A stretch of DNA of 64,000 bases from Gammaproteobacteria bacterium (GCA_030831165.1 JAURLP010000012.1:62001-126000), one strand, 5' to 3'; shown: positions 46,546-55,755, numbered from the stretch's first letter. The notes: generated by a model from the letters alone, not told the origin. Numbers and translations: made by a program.

Positions 46546-47205
46546 CTAGCTTAACAAGAAGCTTTTACCAACAGGCTGCCAGCGACTGGGTCTGTCGATG
46601 GGCGTGACACGCTGCGTTTGGTTTATATCCGGCTGTAAAATTTCTCTAAAATCTTCAATCTTACTAAAGGCAGGGTCGAGCCACTTATTGGTCAATACCT
46701 TGTTTTCATAGTCCAACATCAAGGGAATGGACTTGGGATGTATATTCGCCCATTTTGGCACAGGCGGCAAGGTGATAATCGATGCAGAATAGATTATTTC
46801 TCCAGTCTTGCTGTCCAGATATTCTTTGTATAAACCACCGAAGGTAATTGCCTTATCTGGCAATTCAATTTTATAGTAAGTTTTCTTATCGCCCAGACCT
46901 TCGATAAAGGCGGAAGCTGGGATAAGACAGCGAGATTCACGAAAGGGCTTATAAGCAATAGCACGTAGCTGATTAAGTTTATCGGCACGCGAGTTGAATG
47001 AGGCGTATTTATAGTTAGGTTTGTGGCTTTCCTGATCTAATAACAACCACCAGGTTGCTGTTTTGATGACAGCTTCTTTTACAATAATGGATATTTGCGC
47101 GCCCGGAGCAATATCGTCGGCATAGTGTAAAACCCCGCTTGCGTGCAAAGTCTCAACTAGAGCCTTGGTTTTACTATCGTCTTTTAACTGGAAACGACCA
47201 CACAT
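46546..47205 (-). CDS. SRAP (HMCES/YedK) family DNA-protein crosslinking protein
   Basis: A 219-residue protein that caps abasic sites in single-stranded DNA through a thiazolidine link. The nucleophile Cys2 (MCGRFQL) is encoded directly after the start. The conserved NSRAD, CLIPASAFIEG (active-site Glu) and His in WANIHPKSIPLML are present, although the last segment departs from the usual HxRMP. SRAP proteins often sit with SOS genes; here the gene directly precedes umuDC on the same strand. Confidence 0.92.
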   Translation of the reverse strand: MCGRFQLKDDSKTKALVETLHASGVLHYADDIAPGAQISIIVKEAVIKTATWWLLLDQESHKPNYKYASFNSRADKLNQLRAIAYKPFRESRCLIPASAFIEGLGDKKTYYKIELPDKAITFGGLYKEYLDSKTGEIIYSASIITLPPVPKWANIHPKSIPLMLDYENKVLTNKWLDPAFSKIEDFREILQPDINQTQRVTPIDRPSRWQPVGKSFLLS

Positions 47206-47217
47206 ATTAGTAAGTTG

Positions 47218-47574
47218 TTATTGAATTAAGTCATCAGCATGACTTTCAAACCATTCCCCGAAAGTTGTCAGTATTGGCCCCATATCAGCCGCGGCTTTCG
47301 TTAAACTATATTCAACTTTAGGCGGCACTTCTGTATACACCTTACGAATAACCAGGCCGTCTCTTTCAAGCTCTCGTAATTGCAAAATAAGAATGCGCTG
47401 AGTAATACCCGTTATAGCGCGTTCCAATTCACCGAAACGATGGGTCCCCTTGCTGAGCTGAAACAGTATGACCGGCTTCCATTTACCGCTAATGAGTTTT
47501 AACGCATTTTCTACCGGGCAAACACCAAAAACTGGTGTGGTTGCCTGTTTAATAGATTTTGCTGTTGTAGCCAT
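47218..47574 (-). CDS. HxlR family transcriptional regulator
   Basis: A 118-residue winged-helix regulator (CPVENALKLISGKWKPVILFQL written as positions about 19-40, then GITQRILILQLRELERDGL and VEYSLT). ATG 47574 is preferred since GGAG lies eight bases upstream; an in-frame ATG at 47616 would add 14 residues. The single Cys19 just before the HTH is the redox/quinone-sensing position in relatives such as HypR and YodB. It is 12 bases upstream of the SRAP gene and divergent from a decayed oxidoreductase. Confidence 0.92.
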   Translation of the reverse strand: MATTAKSIKQATTPVFGVCPVENALKLISGKWKPVILFQLSKGTHRFGELERAITGITQRILILQLRELERDGLVIRKVYTEVPPKVEYSLTKAAADMGPILTTFGEWFESHADDLIQ

Positions 47575-47661
47575 AGCTTGTTCTCCATTTTTTAGCTGAC
47601 TTAGCATGCTCTCCAAAGCGCCTCTGTATACTTTGGCTAGTCTCTAGCCATCATTTTTACT

Positions 47662-47685
47662 AATACTTACATTAATGTAGGTATT
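47662..47685. promoter_or_regulatory. Likely HxlR operator palindrome
   Basis: Two 12-base halves, AATACTTACATT and AATGTAGGTATT, match as inverted repeats at 11 of 12 positions. The site is in the middle of the gap between the divergent HxlR and NAD(P)-binding genes, the expected place for autoregulation plus control of the neighbour. Confidence 0.65.
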
Positions 47686-47788
47686 ATACAAATTTGTCGG
47701 TTTTAGTGATTTTGTATGTAAAGCATAAAATATGGCGTGAATGGGGTCTACCCATTTTTTACTTTACCCACAAAAAAAGGAAAAACAC

Positions 47789-48413
47789 ATGAAGATACTT
47801 GTAGTAGGAGGTTCCGGCATGATTGGTTCACGTATCGTGGCCGAAGCTGCCGCACGTGGGCACCAAGTCGTTGCTGGCGCTCGTCATCCCGAAAAAATTG
47901 CAATAAGTGAGAATGTCAGTGCTGTAGCCATTGATGCCACAAACGCTGATTCCATCTCTCAGGCCGCTGCGATGTTGATGTAATCGTTATGACGGTAAGC
48001 CCCCGTAATGGTGGTGATCCTGTTCTGGAAGCCAATATTGTTGTGATGCAGCAATGACTGCTGCAAAAAACACGGGTAAGCGTCTGGTTTATGTTGGTGA
48101 CGCAGGCAGCTTATTATTGCCAGACGGCTCTCCTGTTGCTGAGACATTGCCAGAAGAGCATAGAGGGGAAGCTCTGGGCATGCGTGATGTGCGCGACAAA
48201 TTACGTGACAGCGACCTTGATTGGACGGTGATTTGCCCCCCGGCCTTGATCCAACCTGGCGAGAAGAAAGACAATTACCGCCTTGGCACAACTGCCTTAA
48301 TGTTTGATGGTAACGGGGAAAGCGCTATCAGCGCTGAGGATTATGCTGATGCTCTGGTTAATGAGCTTGAAACACCTGCCCATTCGCGTGCGCAGTTTAC
48401 TCTTGCTTATTAA
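47789..48413 (+). pseudogene. NAD(P)-binding (NmrA/SDR-like) oxidoreductase with two frameshifts
   Basis: ATG 47789 after AAAAAAAGGA starts [20 protein letters not shown], an NAD(P)-binding Rossmann fold. Near 47970 the protein-like signal moves to another frame ([21 protein letters not shown]) and near 48050 to a third (AAMTAAKNTGKRLVYVGDAGS), ending at 48413. Relatives read these three blocks as one protein of about 210 residues. Two independent shifts imply a true pseudogene. Such reductases are common targets of HxlR regulators. Confidence 0.85.
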
Positions 48414-48447
48414 GAGAAGCCTTACCCAAACATCCCTTACAAAAAAT

Positions 48448-48471
48448 GCTCTGCAAATGCAGGGCTTTTTT
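48448..48471 (+). terminator. Rho-independent terminator
   Basis: GCTCTGC (48448-48454) pairs with GCAGGGC (48459-48465) around AAAT, followed by TTTTTT. An A-run before the stem makes it partly bidirectional. It ends the decayed oxidoreductase transcript. Confidence 0.8.
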
Positions 48472-48617
48472 ATTTAGTCTTTATGCTCGCCATTCAATTC
48501 CAGTAATACTTGAATTTAGTTCACTTAACCCTATACTCAAATACCTGAAACCGATTATCTGCTTTTATCGGCCTTAATTTCACGACGACAACAAAGATAT
48601 CGATGGAGGTATCACTC

Positions 48618-50120
48618 ATGCGTAATGCTTTTATTATTTTATTTTCTGCACTGGCATTAGCAGCCTGTGCCGGAGAAGAGGAGATGGCAAGCTCCGTTCC
48701 CATGCCCGTCACCCCTGCAAGTGCTGATGAGGTTCTGGCTGACGTTCAAGCGGCCATGGGTACTGGCAATCTTTCTTCCATTTCTGTTTCAGGCGAAGCC
48801 TGGGCTATCAGAAATGGATTTCGTCAAACCCGTAAAGCCAGCCCTCCCTGGATATACCGTAACGAAGTTATGGACTATACCCGAACTATCGATCTTGATA
48901 ATTCCGCTTCTTTAGCAACAGGAGAGATATTTGCTCACAATCTTTTTTATGATCCGCCAACCTGGAGCAACTATTTGCAAAATATTCCAGCAACTCAGAG
49001 CGCCTGGGATCAGCAGCTGCAAATATGGCTGACTCCCTGGGGTTTTCTGCAAGGGGCCGAAGATAACGGCGTCTCAGTATCGATGAGTAATGGTCAAACG
49101 GTATTAAGCTGGATGTCGCCGGTTGATCAGACTTCCCCATCAGGCATGCGTTATACAGTAAATGCCTATATCAACGAAGACAATCTGATAGAGAAGACTG
49201 AAACCTGGGTTGAGGATGAATTTATGGGAGACATGCATGTGTCTGCCGTTTACCGTGACTATACAGAGATGGATGGAGTCATGGTGCCCGCCACTTCAGA
49301 GATATGGCAGGGTGGTGGCGCCATATTCGGTGTTGCAATTCGTGAAGCTGATGCTAATCCAGCTAATCTGGCAGAGCTGATTACACCTCCTCCTGCTGGT
49401 TCTGGTCGAGGTGGTCCCGGAGGCCCTCCAGGTGGCGGGGCGGCACCTAATCCGGCTGATATGATTAAAGAAGTTGCTCCTGGCGTGTATCACATCTCAA
49501 CAAATTACAACTCTTTGGCGGTTGAATTTGAGGATGGTTTCATTGTCTTTGAAAGTGGAGGTTTTCCTCCTCGCGCCAATGCCGGCATTATTATAGAAGC
49601 GATCGCCAGCGTTTCTGAAAAACCAATTAATGCTGTTATCAACTCCCACCCACACTCAGATCATACGCCCAGCCTGATCCCAATGGTGAATGCAGGTATT
49701 CCCTTGATTGTTAGTGAAAACAGTGTGGACTTTCTGCGCATGGCGTTGAGTACTCCAAGAACCCTCCTGGGTGAGGACACACTAAGCCCCGAATTTCAAA
49801 CAGTGCCCAATGAGGGCGTGATGGTCATAGAGGACTCCTTGAACCGTCTGGAAATTCATCATATCCCAAGCTTACACAGTGATTCGTTGCTGTTTGCTTA
49901 TTTACCCAATCATCGTCTGGCAATGCAGGCTGACTTTACCATAAGAGGCGATGCTGATGGGGGCACTCTGCCATATGAAAACCAAACACCACTAGGGCAA
50001 GAGTTTGCAGAGTATATTCGGGATAATGGCCTAGAATTCGATAACATGCTCGGGGTTCATAGCCCTGGATATACACAAAGTACTGAGGACGTATTTATGG
50101 CTCTTCCTCCAGGTAATTGA
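48618..50120 (+). CDS. MBL-fold lipoprotein with N-terminal unknown domain (copy D)
   Basis: A 500-residue protein. ATG 48618 follows GGAGGT and gives a lipoprotein signal with lipobox LAAC (Cys17), so it is probably membrane-anchored. Residues 35-255 match in layout the N-terminal domain of the 39875 protein (SADEVLADVQAAMGTGNLSS). A Gly/Pro-rich linker (260-275) leads to an MBL domain with HPHSDH (344-349), His in PSLHSDS, Asp in AMQADFT and His in GVHSPGYT. The usual GG after HxHxDH is TPS here, so substrate handling may differ. The function is unknown. Confidence 0.84.
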   Translation: MRNAFIILFSALALAACAGEEEMASSVPMPVTPASADEVLADVQAAMGTGNLSSISVSGEAWAIRNGFRQTRKASPPWIYRNEVMDYTRTIDLDNSASLATGEIFAHNLFYDPPTWSNYLQNIPATQSAWDQQLQIWLTPWGFLQGAEDNGVSVSMSNGQTVLSWMSPVDQTSPSGMRYTVNAYINEDNLIEKTETWVEDEFMGDMHVSAVYRDYTEMDGVMVPATSEIWQGGGAIFGVAIREADANPANLAELITPPPAGSGRGGPGGPPGGGAAPNPADMIKEVAPGVYHISTNYNSLAVEFEDGFIVFESGGFPPRANAGIIIEAIASVSEKPINAVINSHPHSDHTPSLIPMVNAGIPLIVSENSVDFLRMALSTPRTLLGEDTLSPEFQTVPNEGVMVIEDSLNRLEIHHIPSLHSDSLLFAYLPNHRLAMQADFTIRGDADGGTLPYENQTPLGQEFAEYIRDNGLEFDNMLGVHSPGYTQSTEDVFMALPPGN

Positions 50121-50190
50121 GAGATGTAATTAAATGAGGTAAACGAGAAATGAAAAAGACATCATTCTCGTCATTCCAACTAAGCAAGAT

Positions 50191-50217
50191 AAAAAAGCCG
50201 GTTATCCCGGCTTTTTT
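50191..50217. terminator. Bidirectional rho-independent terminator
   Basis: GCCGG and CCGGC flank a TTATC loop, with AAAAAA before and TTTTTT after. It lies 70 bases past the MBL lipoprotein gene. Confidence 0.85.
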
Positions 50218-50251
50218 ATAGGTTTCAAAACAACCCTAATAATGAGCTTAT

Positions 50252-50384
50252 TCACTACAATTAAAGGAATCAATAATCAAGAGTAGCTCAACTGCTGGTC
50301 CTCGTTTATGATACTGATCCCTTTTATGCAATCTCAAATTCGCTTTTTATCGTAAACTTTGTTTAAACATACTCACTACAATTA
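50252..50384. repeat. 12-base direct repeat upstream of pdxJ
   Basis: TCACTACAATTA occurs at 50252-50263 and 50373-50384, 121 bases apart, the second copy 30 bases before the pdxJ start. It could be a regulator site but may be chance in AT-rich DNA. Confidence 0.35.
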
Positions 50385-50413
50385 GAAGCTTTTTGTTGAA
50401 CCAATGTAATAAT

Positions 50414-51154
50414 ATGACAGCACTTAGCGTTAACCTTAATAAACTCGCTTTATTGCGAAACTCTCGTGGTCATAATCAGCCTGACATCTTGCATTATGCT
50501 CAGCGTTTTATCGAATTGGGAGTGCAGGGCATTACGATTCATCCGAGACCCGATGAGCGGCATATCAAACAACAAGACGCTTATGATCTTGCAAAGCTCC
50601 TTAAACAATATCCACAGATTGAATTCAATATTGAAGGTTATCCCTCAGAAGCATTCCTGCACTTAGTCGAGACCTGCATGCCAACACAGTGCACATTGGT
50701 TCCAGATGCAGAAGATCAATTAACATCCGATCATGGTTGGGACTTTACTCAGCAGCTAGACATATTGCGCCCGATCATCGCGCGTTTAAAAAATAGCGGA
50801 ATTCGAGTAGCCGTGTTTCTTGATCCTGACCCCAGACAAGTTCAACTCGCAGCTCAATCCGGAGCAGATCGAATTGAGCTATACACAGAAGAATTTGCCA
50901 GAATTTTTTCAGCAGAAAGTTCAGGAGATGGCACGGGAGAAATCCTCAGAAAATATAAACGTGCAGCAGTTTTAGCACAGGAACTTGGGCTTGGTGTGAA
51001 TGCAGGACATGACCTGAATCTTCAAAATTTGCCGAGTTTTTTAAGTATTCCTGCTATTCTAGAAGTCTCTATAGGCCACGCACTGATAATAGAATGTATA
51101 GATCGCGGCATTGAAAAAGTTATTGCGGATTACTTAAGAATCTGCAAGCCCTAA
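50414..51154 (+). CDS. pdxJ: Pyridoxine 5'-phosphate synthase
   Basis: A 246-residue TIM-barrel enzyme that condenses 1-deoxy-xylulose phosphate with 3-amino-1-hydroxyacetone phosphate in vitamin B6 synthesis. Family segments are [13 protein letters not shown] (catalytic/phosphate-binding start), [42 protein letters not shown] and [15 protein letters not shown] 50414 is chosen because the family starts here; an in-frame TTG at 50393 is possible. It is not next to recO or acpS, its more usual location. Confidence 0.95.
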   Translation: MTALSVNLNKLALLRNSRGHNQPDILHYAQRFIELGVQGITIHPRPDERHIKQQDAYDLAKLLKQYPQIEFNIEGYPSEAFLHLVETCMPTQCTLVPDAEDQLTSDHGWDFTQQLDILRPIIARLKNSGIRVAVFLDPDPRQVQLAAQSGADRIELYTEEFARIFSAESSGDGTGEILRKYKRAAVLAQELGLGVNAGHDLNLQNLPSFLSIPAILEVSIGHALIIECIDRGIEKVIADYLRICKP

Positions 51155-51189
51155 ATGTTTTAAAAATTTATAAAATACTGAAACTATTG

Positions 51190-51831
51190 ATGTTAAACCT
51201 ATTTGATAAACAGAGTTTAATAAGTGCTGATAATGCCCTGGCGGGACGCGCTGAAGAGATGCCTGTTGCTGAAAGTCATATTGTGCTGAATACTCCTTTA
51301 AAACTGTCAGCAGAGCAGCTTTTGGAGCAAGGGCTGGAACAAGCAGCGTTTGGTCTGGGCTGTTTTTGGGGCGCTGAAAAAAAATTCTGGTCTTTAGCTG
51401 GGGTCTATACGACTGCTGTTGGCTATGCTGGAGGCTTTACTGCCAACCCCACTTATCAGGAAGTATGCAGCGGAATGACCGGGCATGCTGAAGTCGTCTG
51501 GTTGGCTTTCGATCCAAGACAGTTAAGTTATGAACAATTACTCAAAGAGTTCTGGCAAGCTCACAATCCAACCCAAGGTATGCGTCAGGGCAATGACAAA
51601 GGGACTCAATATCGTTCAGCGATTTATACTTATTCCACAGCACAAAACCAGAGTGCGCAAAACACTAAAGCGCACTATCAAAGCATGCTGGAGGAAAAGG
51701 GCTATGCTGCAATAACAACCGAGATAAAGCCAGCTTCCAGGTTTTATTACGCTGAGGATTACCACCAGCAATACCTTGCAAAAAACCCCAATGGTTATTG
51801 CGGTCTTGGCGGCACAGGAGTTTGTTATTAA
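51190..51831 (+). CDS. msrA: Peptide methionine (S)-S-oxide reductase MsrA
   Basis: A 213-residue enzyme that repairs methionine sulfoxide. The catalytic Cys58 is in [13 protein letters not shown], and [15 protein letters not shown] plus TQYRSAIY and [15 protein letters not shown] are family hallmarks. The C-terminal GLGGTGVCY supplies the resolving Cys. The N-terminal 45 residues are the extension found in MsrA of enterics. There is no MsrB nearby. Confidence 0.95.
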   Translation: MLNLFDKQSLISADNALAGRAEEMPVAESHIVLNTPLKLSAEQLLEQGLEQAAFGLGCFWGAEKKFWSLAGVYTTAVGYAGGFTANPTYQEVCSGMTGHAEVVWLAFDPRQLSYEQLLKEFWQAHNPTQGMRQGNDKGTQYRSAIYTYSTAQNQSAQNTKAHYQSMLEEKGYAAITTEIKPASRFYYAEDYHQQYLAKNPNGYCGLGGTGVCY

Positions 51832-51873
51832 TACCCCCTATAAAGTAATCATTAATAGGCGATTTAATCTGTC

Positions 51874-52779
51874 ATGAACCAGCAAACTGAAAAACTAACC
51901 GTTGCTATTTCATCAAGAGCCTTATTCAACCTGAATGAAAGTCATAAGGTTTATGAACATCAGGGAGTTGAAGCTTATCGTCAATATCAAATTGAACGTG
52001 AAGATGAGCCTTTGCAGCCCGGAGATGCCTTTAATCTGGTAAAGAAACTGCTTCATATAAATTCCTTGCTGGATCGAGAACAGGTTGAAGTTATTCTGCT
52101 TTCCCGAAATACCGCCGATACCGGGCTCCGAATTTTTAACTCAATAGAGCATCATAAACTGGCAATAAGTAAAGCTGCGTTTTGTGGTGGATCCAGCCCT
52201 TATCGATATATAAGCGCTTTTAATAGCCACTTATTTTTATCAACTGACGGTGGTGATGTCCGCCAGGCCCTGGAAAATGGTATCGCCGCTGCGACCATTA
52301 TGCCCTCAAGTATCGCCAATACTGACGATTTCAAATTGCGTTTTGCCTTTGACGGGGACGCTGTGTTGTTTTCAGATGAGGCTGAGCGCATTTACAAAGC
52401 CAGCGGCCTGGCGGAATTTACACGCAGTGAGCGAGAAGCGGCTCATGAACCCTTGTCAGGTGGCCCATTCAAACCCTTTCTAAAAGCACTTCAACAACTT
52501 CAAAGTAAATTTGATGTCGATAATTGCCCCATAAGAACCTGCCTGGTTACAGCCCGAGCAGCACCAGCACATGAAAGGGTCGTGAGAACTTTACGGGCCT
52601 GGGATATCAAAATTGACGAATCTTTATTTCTTGGTGGGTCTGACAAGGGTAAGTTTTTACAAGCTTACAATGCCGATGTGTTTTTTGATGACCAGGAAGG
52701 CCATTGTGAATCCACGCGGGAACATGTTGCTACCGGGCATGTGCCTCACGGCGTCGCTAATGTAATTGAGCAAGACTGA
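51874..52779 (+). CDS. 5'-nucleotidase (cytosolic IA-like family)
   Basis: A 301-residue cytoplasmic protein related to the cytosolic 5'-nucleotidase I family. It shows LTVAISSRALFNLNESHKVYE (first motif), LLSRNTADTGLRIFNSIEHH, FCGGSSPYRYISAFNSHLFLS and the Asp-rich RFAFDGDAVLFSDEAE and VFFDDQEGHCE metal motifs of the HAD fold. It dephosphorylates nucleoside monophosphates in relatives. Its 3' end overlaps the convergent TauE/SafE gene by 23 bases. Confidence 0.88.
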   Translation: MNQQTEKLTVAISSRALFNLNESHKVYEHQGVEAYRQYQIEREDEPLQPGDAFNLVKKLLHINSLLDREQVEVILLSRNTADTGLRIFNSIEHHKLAISKAAFCGGSSPYRYISAFNSHLFLSTDGGDVRQALENGIAAATIMPSSIANTDDFKLRFAFDGDAVLFSDEAERIYKASGLAEFTRSEREAAHEPLSGGPFKPFLKALQQLQSKFDVDNCPIRTCLVTARAAPAHERVVRTLRAWDIKIDESLFLGGSDKGKFLQAYNADVFFDDQEGHCESTREHVATGHVPHGVANVIEQD

Positions 52780-53563
52780 AATAGATTCCCAGCCATAGCA
52801 ATACGAATATCAATACAGTTCTTAAGAGTTTTTCAGGCAGCACAGATCCAAGTCTGGTTCCCACATATATCCCCGGTAGAGAGCCAACTACCAGCGCTAA
52901 TAAAAGAGAGAAATCAACCAGGCCATTCAGTAAATAACCTAGCCCAGCCACGGCAGTCAAGGGCACTGCATGCGCAATATCAGTGCCTACAACGTTTTTG
53001 GTAGGCCAACTGGGGAAAAGCATAAAAAGTATAGCTGCCCCGAACGCGCCTGCACCAACTGACGACAAGGTAACGCATATCCCCAAAATAATACCTAGTA
53101 AAAACACCAATTTTGAGCGGTGATTGCGCAGATATTTGTAATACTTCTTTTGAGTCTCATTTTCGTCTGTTTCCAGACGACGCTGGATCAACCGGTTAAA
53201 TACCATCACCAATGCAGTCAAAATCAACATGACACCGAGGAAACTACTGAGAAAAGCAGAAAAATCAGCATTATCTGTCAGCGCTTCATCAATAATAAAA
53301 ATATTAATTATCAGGGAGACCGGAATACTGCCTAAAGCTAACAGGCTCATGGTCTTCCAATCGACATGTCCGTGTCTGTGGTGAAAATACATGCCACTGG
53401 CTTTTGTTATAGCCGCATATAGCAAATCAGTACCAATAGCCACTGCTACCGGATAATTAAATAAAAGCAAAATAGGCGTCATTAGAGAACCGCCACCAAC
53501 GCCGGTGAGACCAATGGCAAAACCAACCAGGGCGCCAGAAAATATGAGCATGAGCAAATCCAT
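52757..53563 (-). CDS. TauE/SafE family sulfite/organosulfonate exporter-like membrane protein
   Basis: A 268-residue protein with about eight helices, opening GALVGFAIGLTGVGGGSLMTPILLL, the TauE/SafE signature, and repeating it as TLSSVGAGAFGAAILFML in the second half. ATG 53563 is chosen since the earlier GTG at 53584 adds non-conserved residues. It is divergent from cysB, consistent with transport of sulfite or sulfonates, though the substrate is inferred. Confidence 0.88.
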   Translation of the reverse strand: MDLLMLIFSGALVGFAIGLTGVGGGSLMTPILLLFNYPVAVAIGTDLLYAAITKASGMYFHHRHGHVDWKTMSLLALGSIPVSLIINIFIIDEALTDNADFSAFLSSFLGVMLILTALVMVFNRLIQRRLETDENETQKKYYKYLRNHRSKLVFLLGIILGICVTLSSVGAGAFGAAILFMLFPSWPTKNVVGTDIAHAVPLTAVAGLGYLLNGLVDFSLLLALVVGSLPGIYVGTRLGSVLPEKLLRTVLIFVLLWLGIYFSLAQLH

Positions 53564-53668
53564 AGACAGGCAATGTAAGGCCACTTTGATATATTTAAAA
53601 AGAATATTTATTTATTTAATTATTCTATTTAGTTATATTAGGCTTTTTAACAACAGCAAACACCCATA

Positions 53669-54658
53669 ATGAAGCTTCAGCAATTACGTTATATTTGGGA
53701 AGTCGCTCAAAATAAGCTAAATATTAGCCACACGGCAGACAGACTTTACACATCACAACCTGGCATTAGCAAACAAATTCGCCTATTGGAAGAAGAGTTG
53801 GGCGTCCAGATCTTCACCCGCAGCGGTAAGCAATTGCAGCAAATTACGCCAGCAGGTGAGAAGATTCTTATTCAAGCCGCTGAGATCCTCAAAAAAGTGA
53901 AAACCATTGGCCGAATTGCTGATGAGTATAAAGATGAAGAGCAGGGCAGTTTAAGCATTGCTACGACACACACCCAATCTCGCTATGTGCTTCCTAAGAT
54001 CATTCAATCATTTACGCAGCGTTACCCAAAAGTCTCATTGCACCTGCATCAGGGAACGCCTATGCAGATATCGCAAATGGCGGCTGATGGTACCGTAGAC
54101 TTTGCAATTGCCACAGAAGCCTTAGAGCTATTTGAAGGATTGGTTATGCTGCCTTGCTTTCACTGGAATCGATCCATTTTGGCGCCCATAGGCCATCCCT
54201 TAATTGCTGAAAAAACCTTGAGCCTGGAGACTATCAATCAATATCCGCTAATTACCTATCTCTTCGGCTTTACTGGCCGCTCCAAACTTGATGCTGCATT
54301 TGAAAAACAGGGTTTAACACCGAATGTGGTTGTTACAGCAGCAGATGCAGACGTCATTAAAACCTATGTCCGCTCAGGTTTGGGAGTTGGCATTATCGCA
54401 TCAATGGCCTGGGAGCCCGAACGCGACAAAGATTTGGTCGCACTGGATGCCAGCCATCTATTCGCCTACAGCACAACAAGCATTGCCTATCGTCGCAATA
54501 GTTACCTGCGTAAATATATGCTGGACTTTATTGAGATGTTTGCGCCACATTTAAGCAAAACACGCATTGACCAGGATATGGCCAGTGAAAATAACGAGGA
54601 GAAGAGAGAAGCTTTATTTAAAAAAGAAGTGCCAGTCTATTCCACAAGGGCTTTATAG
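53669..54658 (+). CDS. cysB: LysR-type regulator CysB
   Basis: A 329-residue transcription factor for cysteine biosynthesis. The N-terminal helix-turn-helix (MKLQQLRYIWEVAQNKLNIS, ADRLYTSQPGISKQIRLLEEEL) and the effector domain (IATTHTQSRYVLPKII, which binds acetylserine/sulfate; AADADVIKTYVRSGLGVGII) match CysB. Its gene is divergent from a TauE-like exporter and convergent with cysH, which fits direct local control. Confidence 0.94.
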   Translation: MKLQQLRYIWEVAQNKLNISHTADRLYTSQPGISKQIRLLEEELGVQIFTRSGKQLQQITPAGEKILIQAAEILKKVKTIGRIADEYKDEEQGSLSIATTHTQSRYVLPKIIQSFTQRYPKVSLHLHQGTPMQISQMAADGTVDFAIATEALELFEGLVMLPCFHWNRSILAPIGHPLIAEKTLSLETINQYPLITYLFGFTGRSKLDAAFEKQGLTPNVVVTAADADVIKTYVRSGLGVGIIASMAWEPERDKDLVALDASHLFAYSTTSIAYRRNSYLRKYMLDFIEMFAPHLSKTRIDQDMASENNEEKREALFKKEVPVYSTRAL

Positions 54659-54663
54659 CTAAA

Positions 54664-55395
54664 TTAATCTTTAGCGATAAGGTTGCCCTGATGTAATCCA
54701 CATTCTTTAGCGGTTTGTTCTTCCCACCACCAGCGTCCTTCACGCTCATGTTGGCCGGGATTAACCGCTTTGGTGCAGGGCTCACAACCGATACTGATAT
54801 AACCTCTATCATGCAAGCTGTTATAGGGCACATCAAACATGCGGATATATTCCCATACCTGAGCTGAAGACCAGTTTGCCAGAGGATTGAACTTTAGAAG
54901 CTTCTTGTCTGCACTAGAGAATGTGGAATCCAGTTCGACTACTGCGACCTTATTTCGGGTACTTGGACTTTGATCTTTGCGCTGACCGGTGATCCATCCA
55001 TCAAGATCTACCAATTTTCGCTTTAGAGGCTCAATTTTGCGGATGCCACAGCACTCGTGATGGTCTGTATTATAAAAATCATATAAGCCCTTGGCTTTAA
55101 CATAGGCTTCTAATTTAGCGGCATCCGGCGACATGACATCGATGGCGAGGGCATAATGCCTGCTTACCTTGTCAATAAAAAGGTAAGTTTCTGGATGCAA
55201 ACGACCCGTATCAAGCGTAAACACCTGTATATCCTTATTTAACTTAAGGGCCAGGTCAATGAGCACTACATCTTCAGCTCCGCTGAAAGATATGGCCAGT
55301 TCCTGAGTTGTATCCAGGGCTAGAGCAATAATCTCCTTTGGGTGCTTGTCAGCAAACTCTTCGGACAAGCGGTTTATTTCCTTACTATCTAACAC
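54664..55395 (-). CDS. cysH: Assimilatory adenylyl-sulfate (APS) reductase, Fe-S type
   Basis: A 243-residue cytoplasmic enzyme that reduces activated sulfate to sulfite. Cys115-Cys116 (HHECCGIRK) and Cys204/Cys207 (GCEPC) form the CC…CxxC set that binds a [4Fe-4S] cluster and marks APS- rather than PAPS-specific enzymes. The catalytic Cys is Cys232 in [16 protein letters not shown] is the nucleotide-binding PP-loop. Its stop is five bases from the cysB stop. Confidence 0.93.
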   Translation of the reverse strand: MLDSKEINRLSEEFADKHPKEIIALALDTTQELAISFSGAEDVVLIDLALKLNKDIQVFTLDTGRLHPETYLFIDKVSRHYALAIDVMSPDAAKLEAYVKAKGLYDFYNTDHHECCGIRKIEPLKRKLVDLDGWITGQRKDQSPSTRNKVAVVELDSTFSSADKKLLKFNPLANWSSAQVWEYIRMFDVPYNSLHDRGYISIGCEPCTKAVNPGQHEREGRWWWEEQTAKECGLHQGNLIAKD

Positions 55396-55516
55396 GCAAG
55401 CGACCTATTTCATAAACTATATTCATTAGCCGCTTATTGTACCTCTGATCACTTTTACTTGAAATCGCTATTTTTACAATGACTTAGCCCTTCAACTTAA
55501 AAGGCAGGTTACTTCA

Positions 55517-55532
55517 TGTTTCACGTGAAAAA
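55517..55532. promoter_or_regulatory. parS-like ParB binding site
   Basis: TGTTTCACGTGAAAAA differs from the chromosomal parS consensus TGTTTCACGTGAAACA at one of 16 positions and contains the full palindromic core TTTCACGTGAAA. No parAB or oriC genes are in the window. It lies in the 360-base gap between cysH and thrH, which holds no gene. Confidence 0.6.
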
Positions 55533-55665
55533 AACCTTATAAATTAGTTAGTTACATGGTTTTTTTCGTTAAATTTGGAATATATAGTGGGCTTTTAAGT
55601 TTATTGAACTATATCTAGTGGTTGAAAGAAGATTTTCATGTAACCAAGATACCCGAAGTCAAACA

Positions 55666-55740
55666 AGCTGGTTTGAAAGTAAAAAGGTGCGTTGCATGTA
55701 AACGGTGAAAGATAGAAAATGAGAGCTGGTTTACTTTTAA
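55666..55740 (+). other. Repeat-bearing leader upstream of thrH
   Basis: AGCTGGTTT occurs at 55666-55674 and 55724-55732, and AAAGTAAA (55676-55683) pairs with TTTACTTT (55730-55737). The arrangement could fold as a hairpin just before the ribosome-binding site GGAGA. It matches no riboswitch I know. Confidence 0.35.
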
Positions 55741-55755
55741 CTCTGGAGAAATATT

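Noticed and set aside
55528-55568. A-run/T-run hairpin after the parS-like site as terminator
   Set aside because: The stem is almost all A-T with a loop over 20 bases and no gene ends toward it.
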